DNA of 64,000 bases from NCBI RefSeq assembly GCF_039522665.1, contig NZ_BAAADV010000008.1:62001-126000 (forward strand), read 5' to 3'. How positions within the stretch are numbered: position 1 is the stretch's first letter; each line of letters opens with the position of its first letter. Below, one piece after another: positions 55,462 through 64,000 of the stretch. The notes under the pieces were generated by a model that saw only the letters and a list, made by a program, of their open reading frames with translations, had not been told where the DNA came from and made no database searches. The position numbers were made by a program, and so were the translations under genes. This stretch comes from Natronoarchaeum mannanilyticum. GTDB taxonomy: Archaea; Halobacteriota; Halobacteria; Halobacteriales; Natronoarchaeaceae.

Positions 55462-56414
55462 GCGGAGACCCCTTGAGACGCTCTCTCCGTTTCGTCCGTG
55501 CCCGATCCGTCGCGGCCACCGCTCGTATACCGGTTGAACAGTTCCTCAAGCGAGGTTTCCTCGACGAAGATGTCGACGACATCGGCCTGATCGTCGACCA
55601 GCCTGACTACGTCCGCCTTAACGGACGAATCAGTGCAGTAAGCGGTCAGCGTCGTCTCCTTGAGGACCACTTCTGCGACGCCATCCAACGTTTCGACATT
55701 GTCGACCGTTGGCTGTCCTGCACATTCGAGTTCGATGCTGGAACGACCACCTGCTTTCTTTCGAAGCCCCTCAATAGTATCTTCCGCGACAAGTTGGCCG
55801 TCGCTCATGACGCCGACTCGATCGCAAACGGCTTCGACCTCCGAGAGAAGGTGACTCGAGAAGAACACGGTCGTTCCGTCATCGGCTCGGTCACGGAGAA
55901 TCGACCGCATCCGCTGGATACCATTTGGATCGAGTCCCGCTGAGGGTTCGTCGAGAATGAGGAGATCAGGATCGTCAACTAGCGCCATCCCAAAGGCGAG
56001 TCGCTGGGCCATCCCCGTAGAATAGCTGGCGGCCGTTCGGTCTGCATCGTCATGGATGCCGACTGTCTCAAGTATCTCATCTGGGTCGTCGTCAGCTCCC
56101 TTGGTCTCGATAGCCCACTCGACGTATTCGCGTCCGGTCAGGTACTCGTCGAACTCGTATCCTTCCGGAAGGACACCGATACGCTCCCGGATCGCGGTGA
56201 TCTCCGTCTGCGTATCCATTCCGAGGATCTCTGCGGAGCCGTCGGTCGGCCTGATGAAGTCGAGCAGCATGTTGATCGTCGTCGACTTGCCCGCGCCGTT
56301 TGGACCGAGGAACCCGAATATCTCCCCGGTGTCGACGGTCAGGTCTAGATCTTCGACCGCGACCGTGCCGTCACCGAATCGTTTCGTCAATTCGTTCGTC
56401 TGAATGGAGGGCAT
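55458..56414 (-). CDS. ABC exporter ATPase
   Basis: A 318-residue ATPase: Walker A GPNGAGKST (37-45), signature YSTGMAQR, Walker B LLILDEPSAGLD and switch His in FFSSHLLSEVE. The signature has Thr-Gly where many have Ser-Gly-Gly, as in CcmA/NosF-type exporters. It heads the operon ATPase, permease, membrane protein. Confidence 0.92.
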   Translation of the reverse strand: MPSIQTNELTKRFGDGTVAVEDLDLTVDTGEIFGFLGPNGAGKSTTINMLLDFIRPTDGSAEILGMDTQTEITAIRERIGVLPEGYEFDEYLTGREYVEWAIETKGADDDPDEILETVGIHDDADRTAASYSTGMAQRLAFGMALVDDPDLLILDEPSAGLDPNGIQRMRSILRDRADDGTTVFFSSHLLSEVEAVCDRVGVMSDGQLVAEDTIEGLRKKAGGRSSIELECAGQPTVDNVETLDGVAEVVLKETTLTAYCTDSSVKADVVRLVDDQADVVDIFVEETSLEELFNRYTSGGRDGSGTDETERASQGVSA

Positions 56415-56727
56415 ACTTCGGCTTCGGAGTTACTAGTTATATGTGTTAAAATCTTTGATAAGATATCACAAGCTCATATGGGCGGTTTAAATAACCGGAT
56501 CTCATGAATTCTGAGGATCCGCCTTGACGAGTATTGTCAACTACATCCCGCACGTTGTGCGGTAGGAGATCAGCGCCCTCGCTGTGTCGTATCATCAGTA
56601 GAAACCGTCGTTGTGAAAGAACCTGCCATCTACGACAACAGGGGTGTGCTCAGTACAGATGAAACCCTTCACAGATAGCCACCTGAGATTGATAAAACAT
56701 TTATCTATTCATAACAGAATATAACTC
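56415..56727. other. 313-base gap between the ABC operon and a lipoprotein gene
   Basis: An AT-rich stretch next to 56414 (56430-56480) should carry the ABC operon promoter, and another near 56690-56725 (ATTTATCTATTC) the promoter of the lipoprotein gene. I see no gene or repeat in between. Confidence 0.55.
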
Positions 56728-57117
56728 ATGAATCGCCGTTCTCTTCTCCAGTATTGTGGGGTCAGCACACTCTCTTTGGGAAGCGGCTGCCTTGATTTAT
56801 CAAAGAAGTCAGTACGAATCTGCGAGATATTCGCATGGACTACATACGAAACAAGCCACGAGATACAGCTACGACTCTCTGACGCGGAAGAGATAGTCTA
56901 CGAGGAGCCGTATGAAATCGGACCTCAAGGAGGATTTGAAATTGAAGGGTCTGACCTTCCAGACCGCGAAGGTCGGTTTACCATTCAGGTGAAGATAGAC
57001 GGATACGATTGGAAAGAGTGGTTCCTTCCAGAATACGCTGAGGAGTCTATCTCTGTTAGCCTTCGGTTTTTAGAGAACCCACCTACTGTTGGTATGGGGT
57101 ACTCCACAAATTGTTAG
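56728..57117 (+). CDS. small Tat-exported lipoprotein, unknown role
   Basis: A 129-residue protein with a Tat motif (NRRSLLQ) and lipobox (SGC, Cys21). The mature part is a beta-rich acidic domain (HEIQLRLSDAEEIVYEEPYEIGPQGGFEIEG), probably immunoglobulin-like. Its GC content is clearly lower than that of neighbours, which suggests recent transfer. TATA-like ATTTATC lies about 28 bases before the ATG. No family known to me. Confidence 0.75.
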   Translation: MNRRSLLQYCGVSTLSLGSGCLDLSKKSVRICEIFAWTTYETSHEIQLRLSDAEEIVYEEPYEIGPQGGFEIEGSDLPDREGRFTIQVKIDGYDWKEWFLPEYAEESISVSLRFLENPPTVGMGYSTNC

Positions 57118-57349
57118 GTTCGCAGTTCTAACTAACGGCTGTTTCAGCGGGAAGGTGTCGAACCAATAGGATTTCAACAGCGCCCGCGATTTTAGTTTAC
57201 GAAAGTTCTCTCGCAGTAGACAGTTAGATATAAAGTATTTTATATTTATAGGAGTCGCAAGGTTGAAAACTCGCTAGGAGCGGGTACCGATGGAATGATC
57301 CCAGCGTCGCAACAGCACAGCACGGCGGACGGATTGTTTACTTGAACTC

Positions 57350-58966
57350 ATGAGTCTAGTACACGAGGCTTTAGAGGGGACAGATTCAGCGATATTTTTC
57401 GGATCACTGTCCATCCTCCTTGTCATCGCAGCAGTCATCATCGCATGGCCAGAAGCGACGGCTTCGCACCTAGCGACCGTTAATACCGCCGTCGTATCGA
57501 ATGTTAGTTGGCTCTTCCTCTGGCTCGTCTTCGTTTCATTTTGTTTCTTGATGTATATCTTGCTCGGACCGTGGGGGAACATCAAGTTGGGCAGTCCAGA
57601 TGAAGAGCCTGATCTCTCATATGCCGGGTACCTTGTGATGATCTTTACTGCAGGCCTGTCCTCTGGCGGTCTCGAGTACTGGGGCCCAGTGGAGCCGCTG
57701 GTCCATTATCAAACTGCACCTCCATTCTTCGGGTCCAATGTCGGTACATGGGCAGGAATGACGAATGCACTCCAATATGCGATCTTCCACTACGGGACCT
57801 CAGCATGGTCCGTGTATTTGGTGTTCGGCATTGCCGTCTCCTACTTTGCATATCGTAAAGACATGCCGTTTCGGCCCGCAGTCATCCTCGCCCCATTTGT
57901 CGGCACAGACAATGTCGATGGATGGCTCGGCAAAACAGTCGATACGCTTGCCGTGGTCGTTTCGGTGAGTGGAATCACGATCTCGTTCGGGCTCGGCGTC
58001 AATCAGTTCTTGGCTGGCCTGTCGTACAACTGGGGAGTCCATGTTGGGACACTCGGCGAAGTCCTGTTCATCCTCCTCATCACAGTGGTATTCCTGCTAT
58101 CGGTTACCGCCGGAATACAGGAAGGAATCCAGCGGTTTGCAAATCTGAACGTGATCGTCCTCTTGGTGCTCATGGCAGTAGCGCTGGTGTTCGGCCCGAT
58201 GTCATTTCTTCTCAATGTCGGGACACAGGCAATCAAAGGATACATGACTGACTTCGTCGGTATGAGTCTGTACTTCACACCGGCTGCCACCAGTTGGTAT
58301 GGATCGTGGACGGTGTTCTTCTGGGCGTGGTGGCTCACGTTTGCGCCCATGGTCGGCGTGTTCATGGCGCGAATCTCCCGTGGGCGAACTCTTCGACAAC
58401 TCGTGTTCGCCGGGATGCTTGGCTCGTTCGCACTCACCGTACCGTGGTACGTCGCGACCGGCGGGTCGGCACTCTGGCTACAAACCACTGGTCAGGCTGA
58501 TCTGCTAGGTGTATACTCCGAAGTTGGCCTAGCCGGTGTCAGCTTTGCCCTGTTCGATCAGTTGCTTCCATTTGCCAATCTATTTTCTGCGATCCTATTG
58601 CTCCTCGTGTTGAGCTTCCTCATAACGACCCTCGATTCGGCGACGTTTAGCTTCTCTATGATCGCCAACAAAGGCGAGCCGTCGCCCTCAACTCTCAACC
58701 GGATCACATGGGGTATAGTGCTGGCAGCCCTGACGATCGCACTCAGTCTTGCTGGCGGCATTTCGGTGCTCCGCTCATTTACTGTCCTTGCCGGAATCCC
58801 CGCTGCCGGGTTATGTCTGATCGCTCTAGTCGGGATGATCATTCAACTCGAACGCCACGCCCCAGTTCTATTGGAAGAGACAGACGATATGGACGACAAA
58901 ATGATCTCAAGCGTTCGGAGTCGATTGCCCAATCGGATAACGGAGCAACAGCCAACAGATGATTAG
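57350..58966 (+). CDS. BCCT-family transporter (betaine/choline/carnitine)
   Basis: Imports glycine betaine or a related compatible solute with sodium or protons, as an osmotic-stress carrier. The 538 residues have about twelve membrane helices and the family signature (GSWTVFFWAWWLTFAPMVGVFMARISRGRT), and the aromatic betaine-box SLYFTPAATSWYGSWT nearby. The charged C-terminus faces the cytoplasm. Base composition is lower in GC than that of the sugar loci. Confidence 0.93.
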   Translation: MSLVHEALEGTDSAIFFGSLSILLVIAAVIIAWPEATASHLATVNTAVVSNVSWLFLWLVFVSFCFLMYILLGPWGNIKLGSPDEEPDLSYAGYLVMIFTAGLSSGGLEYWGPVEPLVHYQTAPPFFGSNVGTWAGMTNALQYAIFHYGTSAWSVYLVFGIAVSYFAYRKDMPFRPAVILAPFVGTDNVDGWLGKTVDTLAVVVSVSGITISFGLGVNQFLAGLSYNWGVHVGTLGEVLFILLITVVFLLSVTAGIQEGIQRFANLNVIVLLVLMAVALVFGPMSFLLNVGTQAIKGYMTDFVGMSLYFTPAATSWYGSWTVFFWAWWLTFAPMVGVFMARISRGRTLRQLVFAGMLGSFALTVPWYVATGGSALWLQTTGQADLLGVYSEVGLAGVSFALFDQLLPFANLFSAILLLLVLSFLITTLDSATFSFSMIANKGEPSPSTLNRITWGIVLAALTIALSLAGGISVLRSFTVLAGIPAAGLCLIALVGMIIQLERHAPVLLEETDDMDDKMISSVRSRLPNRITEQQPTDD

Positions 58967-58992
58967 AATGGTGGCAGAATTAACTAAACCAG

Positions 58993-59895
58993 TTATTCAA
59001 CGGCAGCAGAACAGATTTTGAGCTCGTCGGTAACAGTAATTTCAGCAACTGCGTCGTCATACGAGATGGAGATCGTGGCATAGAACGGGTCATCGGAGCT
59101 GACCCAACCGGTGACATCGGGGAGCACTTGCTCCGTCGCTCGCATGCTACTCGACTCACTGAGCGGAACATCGAGTTCGATCAGCGCCTTCGTCACCTGC
59201 GGTTCGAACTGTAGTGCACTGATGATATCGACAGTGACGAACCACGAGCATGTCTCACAAGTCATCTCCGCAGTCGGTGTCGAGTCCCTATCGAGCCGCT
59301 CTCGCGGCACAGTGATGCTGGTGATGCCAGCACACGACGGGCATTGCCCCGTGCGGGCCAGTCCGACGTGGTGCATCATCCGGTCGTAGAGTGCTTTGTA
59401 GATCCCCTCGCCCTCGCGGACAGCGAGCCCGTTTTTCGGAAACCGGTACGTGGCACCCCAAAACAGGTCACACGCGGGGCATTCAACGGTTAGAAACTCC
59501 TGTTCGTACTTCCCTCGGAGTCCAGACGTACAGTTCGGGCACGACTCTTCGATCTCGAATTCGACCGGGACCGACTTCATCGGCCGGTTCGCCATGACGG
59601 CTTCGTAGAGGGCGATAGCGCTCGCCGTTGGAACATACCCGCTCTCGACTTCTTCGACGTAGACGCCGCGGAGTTTCTCCAAGTGATAGTTGAATTTCCC
59701 GCTGTCTTCCATATCTGTTGCTGCCATCAGCTCCGCGTACGAAAGTGTGCGCTCCTTCCGTACCTCGTGAAGTGAATCCGGATCGAGTGGGACGTAGTTG
59801 TCGAAGAACGCACGAAGAATGGCAAGTCTGATCTCGTGGCCGAGCAACGCGAACGCCTCCTCAGGCGCCGTTCGATTCCGTTCATCGTTAGTCAT
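58993..59895 (-). CDS. winged-helix regulator with zinc-finger-like C-terminal half
   Basis: A 300-residue protein. An ArsR-like winged helix occupies about 12-85 (AFALLGHEIRLAILRAFFDN, then FNYHLEKLRGVYVEEVESGYV). The rest holds four CxxC pairs (CPNC, CPAC, CPSC and CETC), which suggest two metal sites. This layout is common among haloarchaeal regulators of unknown signal. It converges on the BCCT gene (26 bases apart) and diverges from the M23-type gene. Confidence 0.85.
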   Translation of the reverse strand: MTNDERNRTAPEEAFALLGHEIRLAILRAFFDNYVPLDPDSLHEVRKERTLSYAELMAATDMEDSGKFNYHLEKLRGVYVEEVESGYVPTASAIALYEAVMANRPMKSVPVEFEIEESCPNCTSGLRGKYEQEFLTVECPACDLFWGATYRFPKNGLAVREGEGIYKALYDRMMHHVGLARTGQCPSCAGITSITVPRERLDRDSTPTAEMTCETCSWFVTVDIISALQFEPQVTKALIELDVPLSESSSMRATEQVLPDVTGWVSSDDPFYATISISYDDAVAEITVTDELKICSAAVE

Positions 59896-60021
59896 ACGTA
59901 CCCGTTGAACCGAGGTCCCATTGAGTGCTGGCCTCTCCGAAGTGTGTGGGTCTTTCTCGTGAAGTTAGGTTCACAGAACGCTTACAGCCCGGCACGCCCA
60001 TTTCTTGCGTAGTAACTACGT

Positions 60022-61515
60022 ATGTCGAATCAAGCTACGTCACCGTCTCTGGGTTCGCGTCTCCGCGAGCGGATACAGTCTATGAGCCCGCTTTCCCTGA
60101 CGCTGCTGGGACTACTCGGAATCATCGGGAGTTGGTTCCCGTCACTGGAGATCCTCAAGCTGTTCCATGTGTTCTGGTTCTTTGCATTATGGCCGCTCGT
60201 GTCGATACTACTACGCGACAGCAAGCAATCGCTCGGATTCGACACTGGCGACGAGGGACCGCGGGACTGGCTCGAAATGGATAATGGATGGCGAGGTCAC
60301 GTCGCCTTTCTTCTGGGTGTTCCTCTATCGTTTTTCAATCCACTCGTGTTTCGCCAGGACGCGATGCAACTTCTGGGAAGCCTCGTCGCTATCGGGAGAC
60401 ACCGTGGGTCGCTCCCCAATCCAGAAACCCACGACCAGTCGACGAGCTATCGACTGCCCGTCGAGGGAACGTGGACAGTCGTGAACGGGAGTCCGATCAA
60501 AGAGTACTCCCACTCGTGGTTTCCGGCGACCCAGCGCTACGCCTACGACCTCGTGATCACCGACGACGAGGGGCGTAGCCGTCCAGCAGGCACAGATACG
60601 AGCATCGAAAACTACTACTGCTACGACCAGCCTGTCCTCGCACCTGCCGACGGCGTCGTCATCGATGTCCACGACGATGACCCGGAACTCGGGCGAGCCG
60701 GTGGATTTTCCCATCCGCTCAAACGGAGTATGACCGGGAACGCCGTCACGATCCGTCACGCGGAAGACGAGTATAGCAGTCTCATTCACCTCGTCCCGGG
60801 TAGCATCAAGGTTGAACCCGGAGATCGCGTAACGCGCGGCGAGCAGATCGGTCGGTGTGGGCATTCGGGGAACTCCGCAGAGCCACATCTCCACTTCCAG
60901 CTCCAGGATCACCCGACGTTCGAGATCTCGGCGGGATTACCGATCCGGTTCGACGACATTGACGTGGACACGCAGGGGGTAGATGTTGTTGAAGAGACTG
61001 GCTGGACGGAACCGGATGGTTCTGGTCGCTACATTCACGTCGGCCAGCAGGTGGCACATACTACCGACGGTGAGCCGCATCGATCCGAGGACATAGCTGG
61101 TCCGTCCGAGGTGACGGCTTCCGCAGGACTCAGTCGCGTCCGGACGCTTGGACGGGTCGCTACGGGTGTCTCCATCGGCGGCTTCGTCACCGTCCTCGCG
61201 GGGTTTGTCGTGCCGTCGTTACAGACGATTGCACCCGCGCTCGCAGGACTTGCCGGTCTCGGACTCGTGTATCAGGTCGGGCAAGGCCTCGTGAACGGTG
61301 ACCGAGTCCGTCTCGAGTCTCTCGAAACAGTTTGTGGTGTCGGCGTGGCGGCAGCGTTGGTCGGTGTCTTTGTCGCTCTAGATACACTTCCGGCACTTGA
61401 TTCATATAGGGTCGGAACGGGGATGTTCGTGACTGGGTTCCTGTTGTATATCGCTGTCTGGGATTACGGGCGGCGAGACCTGTTCCGACTTATTGGTGGG
61501 GTAACTGACAAATGA
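60022..61515 (+). CDS. membrane protein with an M23-type peptidase domain
   Basis: A 497-residue protein with two or three membrane helices at the N-terminus, a central M23/LytM domain (about 140-310) and four helices at the C-terminus. The domain keeps LIHLVPGS (like the YAHL of LytM) and EPHLHFQLQ (H-x-H zinc ligands). Where peptidases have H-x3-D, here stands ATQRYAYDL, with Arg at the His position; SHSW lies just before. Archaea lack murein, so peptidoglycan is not the target; protein binding or another peptide bond are options. A membrane permease and ATPase gene follow on the same strand. Confidence 0.8.
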   Translation: MSNQATSPSLGSRLRERIQSMSPLSLTLLGLLGIIGSWFPSLEILKLFHVFWFFALWPLVSILLRDSKQSLGFDTGDEGPRDWLEMDNGWRGHVAFLLGVPLSFFNPLVFRQDAMQLLGSLVAIGRHRGSLPNPETHDQSTSYRLPVEGTWTVVNGSPIKEYSHSWFPATQRYAYDLVITDDEGRSRPAGTDTSIENYYCYDQPVLAPADGVVIDVHDDDPELGRAGGFSHPLKRSMTGNAVTIRHAEDEYSSLIHLVPGSIKVEPGDRVTRGEQIGRCGHSGNSAEPHLHFQLQDHPTFEISAGLPIRFDDIDVDTQGVDVVEETGWTEPDGSGRYIHVGQQVAHTTDGEPHRSEDIAGPSEVTASAGLSRVRTLGRVATGVSIGGFVTVLAGFVVPSLQTIAPALAGLAGLGLVYQVGQGLVNGDRVRLESLETVCGVGVAAALVGVFVALDTLPALDSYRVGTGMFVTGFLLYIAVWDYGRRDLFRLIGGVTDK

Positions 61516-61707
61516 TGGCGTCGCCAAGACCGCGCTGTACGTCTACGCGACCGAACGCACTGCGTCGGGATTTGTCGACGACATTGACTTCAGTGCGCTT
61601 GGCGGTGACAACTCAGCGTCCACCCACGGGTTTGGAGATCGGTTCGGCGGTCCGGGGAACGGGCGAATCGAACGACTGGTTCCGCTCAACTGCGGGCTTT
61701 GAGATAC
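61516..61707 (+). other. acid-rich open stretch without a start, possible gene fragment
   Basis: Between the M23-type gene and the permease gene one frame reads KTALYVYATERTASGFVDD then GFGDRFGGPGNGRIERLVPLN, ending in TGA. The composition is like coding haloarchaeal DNA, but no ATG or GTG stands at its head. It may be the end of a lost gene. A competing frame from ATG at 61512 is Ser/Arg-rich and unconvincing. Confidence 0.35.
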
Positions 61708-61708
61708 G

Positions 61709-63358
61709 ATGCTCCGACTAACTCACATACCCACGGATGTCCGGCAGGGAATGAAAATCGCGCGGGCGGAGTGGATACGCCATCATCGTGAATTCGAAAC
61801 TCCACTGACTGGTCGTCCGGTCATACTTGTCATCCTGGTCGGAATCGCCAGCACTCTCGGGTGGTGTGGGTACTCACTGGGCCGCGACCTCATCGCCGGA
61901 CAGCCACTTCCAGATGGCGTGGTAAGTCTCTTTGTCAGTGCTGCGTTTGTCTGGATGGTTTGGCGAAGTTCGAAGTACACGCACGTTCGGTTCGAACGTC
62001 TGAACCCGAATTTCCTGTTGACGACTGTTTCCACCAGAACCGCTGCTCTGGGTCTGTTGGGGTTCGTCTACGCGCGACTGCTCACTACGCTCGTCGTGCC
62101 GACGCTCGGGATCGCAATCGGCACCGCAATCGGACTCCGGTCGCCAACGGTCGTACTCACGATCACTCTCGCAAGCGCGTGCGTAGCTATGCTTGCCGCT
62201 GTACTCGGAGCCACCAGTAGACTCGCCGCCCGACTCGTCGCGCTTCGACTCGTGCGAGCACGGTACTATCGAGATCTCCTCATCGTGTTCGGCTGGATTC
62301 CGCTCATCACCGCTGCGATGCTTCTGCAAGAGCTGTCATTCTCACTTGCTCCGTTGGCCGGACTCTTCGGTGCGTTACCGCTGGCATGGTTCGTGGACCT
62401 AGCGCTCATCGGTACTCCGACTGATACGGTCAGCTCACCTCGTCACACGCTGCGTGTATTTGCTCTCCTCGGTACCACAGTCCCGATTTTCACGGCCGGG
62501 ACGACGCTTCTCGCTCGCCAGGTCTGGGAACACGATTCTACCAGTTCGACAGGGACTCGCGGTTCACACTCACTTCTCAAAACAGGGGTGGTCGAGCGAT
62601 TTGTCGGTGAACGCATCCCGCGAGCGATGTACACCGTCGCTCGGGAGCGATGGCTGATGGAACGCCGGGTTCCACAGGGACTTCTATCCACGGGCTATGC
62701 CCTCCTATTCATGGGCGTGGTTGGGTTCCCAGTGGTCGCACTTGCCGGTGGTACAACCAGCCTGCTGGTGTTTTTCGCAGTTACGCTCGGCCTCGTCACT
62801 GGTGTCGCGTTCAGTTCGGATCCAATCGGCACCGAATATCGCGCATTGCCGATGCTGTTCACGTCGGTCACGGGCCGGCAATTCGTTGGTAGCTCACTTC
62901 TCGCCGCGACCGTAGTCGGTATCCCGCTCATCGCCCTTATCATCGTTCCACTTGGCATCGTCGGTCCCGTTGGGTTTGGACAAACGTTCTTGATTGCGCT
63001 CCTCGGCAGTGCCGTCTGTACTTGTACCGCAGCAGTCGCCACTATGGTCGGGCTGGGCGTCGAGCGGTTCAACTACGCTCCAGTTCCGTTTTTCTTCACC
63101 GACGTACCGATTTACGCAGAGGTAGGCGCTGCTGCATTCCTTCGTCACGGACTGGTTCTTACCATCGGGGTGTTCGTCAGTATACCAGCCTTCGTGGGAA
63201 CCGCTCCGCCTATCTACGAGGCCATCACAGCCTACGGGGTGCCGACCGCCGTCGTCCAGATCGGCGCGCTTCTCCTCACACTGTTGCTTGCCGCCATTAT
63301 CACGAGAACCGCGTTCAGGGCTGCAGTACAGCGGTTCCGAGACTATCAACTCAGGTGA
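61709..63358 (+). CDS. ABC exporter membrane subunit
   Basis: A 549-residue protein with about twelve hydrophobic segments arranged as two halves; an N-terminal cytoplasmic part (DVRQGMKIARAEWIRHHREF) resembles the large permeases paired with CcmA-type ATPases. Hydrophilic loops include VERFVGERIPRAMYTVARERWLMERR in the middle. The ATPase gene follows after ten bases, which supports a common complex. Substrate unknown. Confidence 0.82.
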   Translation: MLRLTHIPTDVRQGMKIARAEWIRHHREFETPLTGRPVILVILVGIASTLGWCGYSLGRDLIAGQPLPDGVVSLFVSAAFVWMVWRSSKYTHVRFERLNPNFLLTTVSTRTAALGLLGFVYARLLTTLVVPTLGIAIGTAIGLRSPTVVLTITLASACVAMLAAVLGATSRLAARLVALRLVRARYYRDLLIVFGWIPLITAAMLLQELSFSLAPLAGLFGALPLAWFVDLALIGTPTDTVSSPRHTLRVFALLGTTVPIFTAGTTLLARQVWEHDSTSSTGTRGSHSLLKTGVVERFVGERIPRAMYTVARERWLMERRVPQGLLSTGYALLFMGVVGFPVVALAGGTTSLLVFFAVTLGLVTGVAFSSDPIGTEYRALPMLFTSVTGRQFVGSSLLAATVVGIPLIALIIVPLGIVGPVGFGQTFLIALLGSAVCTCTAAVATMVGLGVERFNYAPVPFFFTDVPIYAEVGAAAFLRHGLVLTIGVFVSIPAFVGTAPPIYEAITAYGVPTAVVQIGALLLTLLLAAIITRTAFRAAVQRFRDYQLR

Positions 63359-63368
63359 CCTCCAGACG

Positions 63369-64000
63369 ATGACCAACAGAACAAACGACACACCGAGTGC
63401 GGATGACCGAGACCCTCGCACTGGAATGGATACGCAACCAGCAATCAGCACGGACGATCTGACGAAGACGTACAGCGACACGACAGCCGTCGATAGCCTC
63501 AATCTCACAGTCGAACGGGGAGCGGTGTACGGGTTCCTCGGTCCGAATGGGGCGGGAAAAACGACGACGATCCGAATGTTGACGGCATTGCTGCCACCGA
63601 CCAGTGGCACCGGACGCGTTGCGGGAGCGTCAATCGCTGACCGCGAGGCGCTCATCGAACATATCGGCTATCTGCCCGAGTCACCACCGATCCACGAGGA
63701 GTTCACCGCCCGTGAGCAACTCGAATACCACGGTGGGTTACGCAATATGACTCCAGATGCCATCGACGACCGAATCGAAACACTCCTCGCCCGATTCGAG
63801 TTGACCGACGCTGCCGACCAGCGGATCGCCACGTACTCAAAAGGGATGCGACAGAAAACGGGGTTAATTCAGGCGATTATGCACGATCCTGAGGTGGTCT
63901 TTCTCGACGAACCGACGTCCGGGCTTGATCCGCGTGCCGCCCGAACAGTGCGGGAGACGATTACGAACTTGGCTGCAGGAGACACCACCGTGTTCCTCTC
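63369..64000 (+). CDS. ABC exporter ATPase, 3' truncated by window
   Basis: An open frame from ATG at 63369 (a second ATG at 63426 is possible) to the window end, about 210 codons seen. Walker A GPNGAGKTT, signature YSKGMRQK and Walker B VVFLDEPTSGLD are present; the switch region is still to come. The C-terminal part is missing only because the window ends. It pairs with the membrane subunit just before it. Confidence 0.92.
   Translation, partial: MTNRTNDTPSADDRDPRTGMDTQPAISTDDLTKTYSDTTAVDSLNLTVERGAVYGFLGPNGAGKTTTIRMLTALLPPTSGTGRVAGASIADREALIEHIGYLPESPPIHEEFTAREQLEYHGGLRNMTPDAIDDRIETLLARFELTDAADQRIATYSKGMRQKTGLIQAIMHDPEVVFLDEPTSGLDPRAARTVRETITNLAAGDTTVFL

Noticed and set aside
61512-61721. 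69-codon frame between the M23-type gene and the permease
   Set aside because: Ser/Arg/Thr-rich with no motif. Another frame over the same bases is more gene-like but has no start, so neither is called as CDS.

Overview
The window looks like chromosome of an extremely halophilic archaeon (class Halobacteria). The evidence is acid-rich, lysine-poor proteins in GC-rich DNA, two HTH_10 (bacterio-opsin-activator type) regulators, a HalOD1 protein, twin-arginine lipoprotein signals on all secreted proteins, leaderless promoters with the TATA box about 25-28 bases before the start codon, and a GH42 beta-galactosidase closely resembling haloarchaeal BgaH. I see no rRNA, tRNA or CRISPR array.

Layout. 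1-2160: end of an HTH_10 regulator, a 47-residue zinc-ribbon protein and glutamate dehydrogenase. 2833-14502: a galactoside locus with D-galactonate dehydratase, GH42 beta-galactosidase, a complete sugar ABC importer, GH4 alpha-galactosidase, an IclR regulator and a sulfatase. 15334-30921: a glucuronide locus with an SDR resembling fructuronate reductase, IclR, an MFS carrier, a UspA protein, mannonate dehydratase, a GH2 beta-glucuronidase followed by a near-copy killed by two stop codons, a second complete ABC importer and glucuronate isomerase. 32255-38847: a third IclR regulator followed by aldehyde dehydrogenase, a DapA-family enzyme, a second UxuA-family protein, a uronate-dehydrogenase-like protein and a beta-propeller lactonase. 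38902-46443: a small Cys protein, two membrane carriers, a decayed transposase, two PQQ-type beta-propeller lipoproteins and a DrrAB-like ABC exporter. 46480-53992: an accessory stretch with an HTH_10 regulator, an AAA/PD-(D/E)XK ATPase, a frameshifted gene, a DUF6166-like gene, a membrane-anchored Mrr-type nuclease, a CBS-HEPN protein, and a gene cut by an IS6-family element whose two ends I could place. 53993-64000: an ABC export operon, a lipoprotein, a BCCT carrier, a winged-helix regulator, an unusual M23-type membrane protein and a second ABC export system cut by the window end.

How the genes work together. The first locus would import galactosides, hydrolyse alpha and beta linkages, and feed the galactonate (DeLey-Doudoroff) route; the sulfatase suggests that some substrates are sulfated. 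The second would import glucuronides, release glucuronate with GH2, and convert it by UxaC, the SDR and UxuA to 2-keto-3-deoxygluconate. The third holds a set of activities that fits the oxidative uronate route to 2-oxoglutarate, with the usual aldarate dehydratase absent and a UxuA paralogue in its place. That gap is the strongest candidate here for undescribed biochemistry. All enzyme assignments rest on motifs and remembered family sequences, not on database searches.
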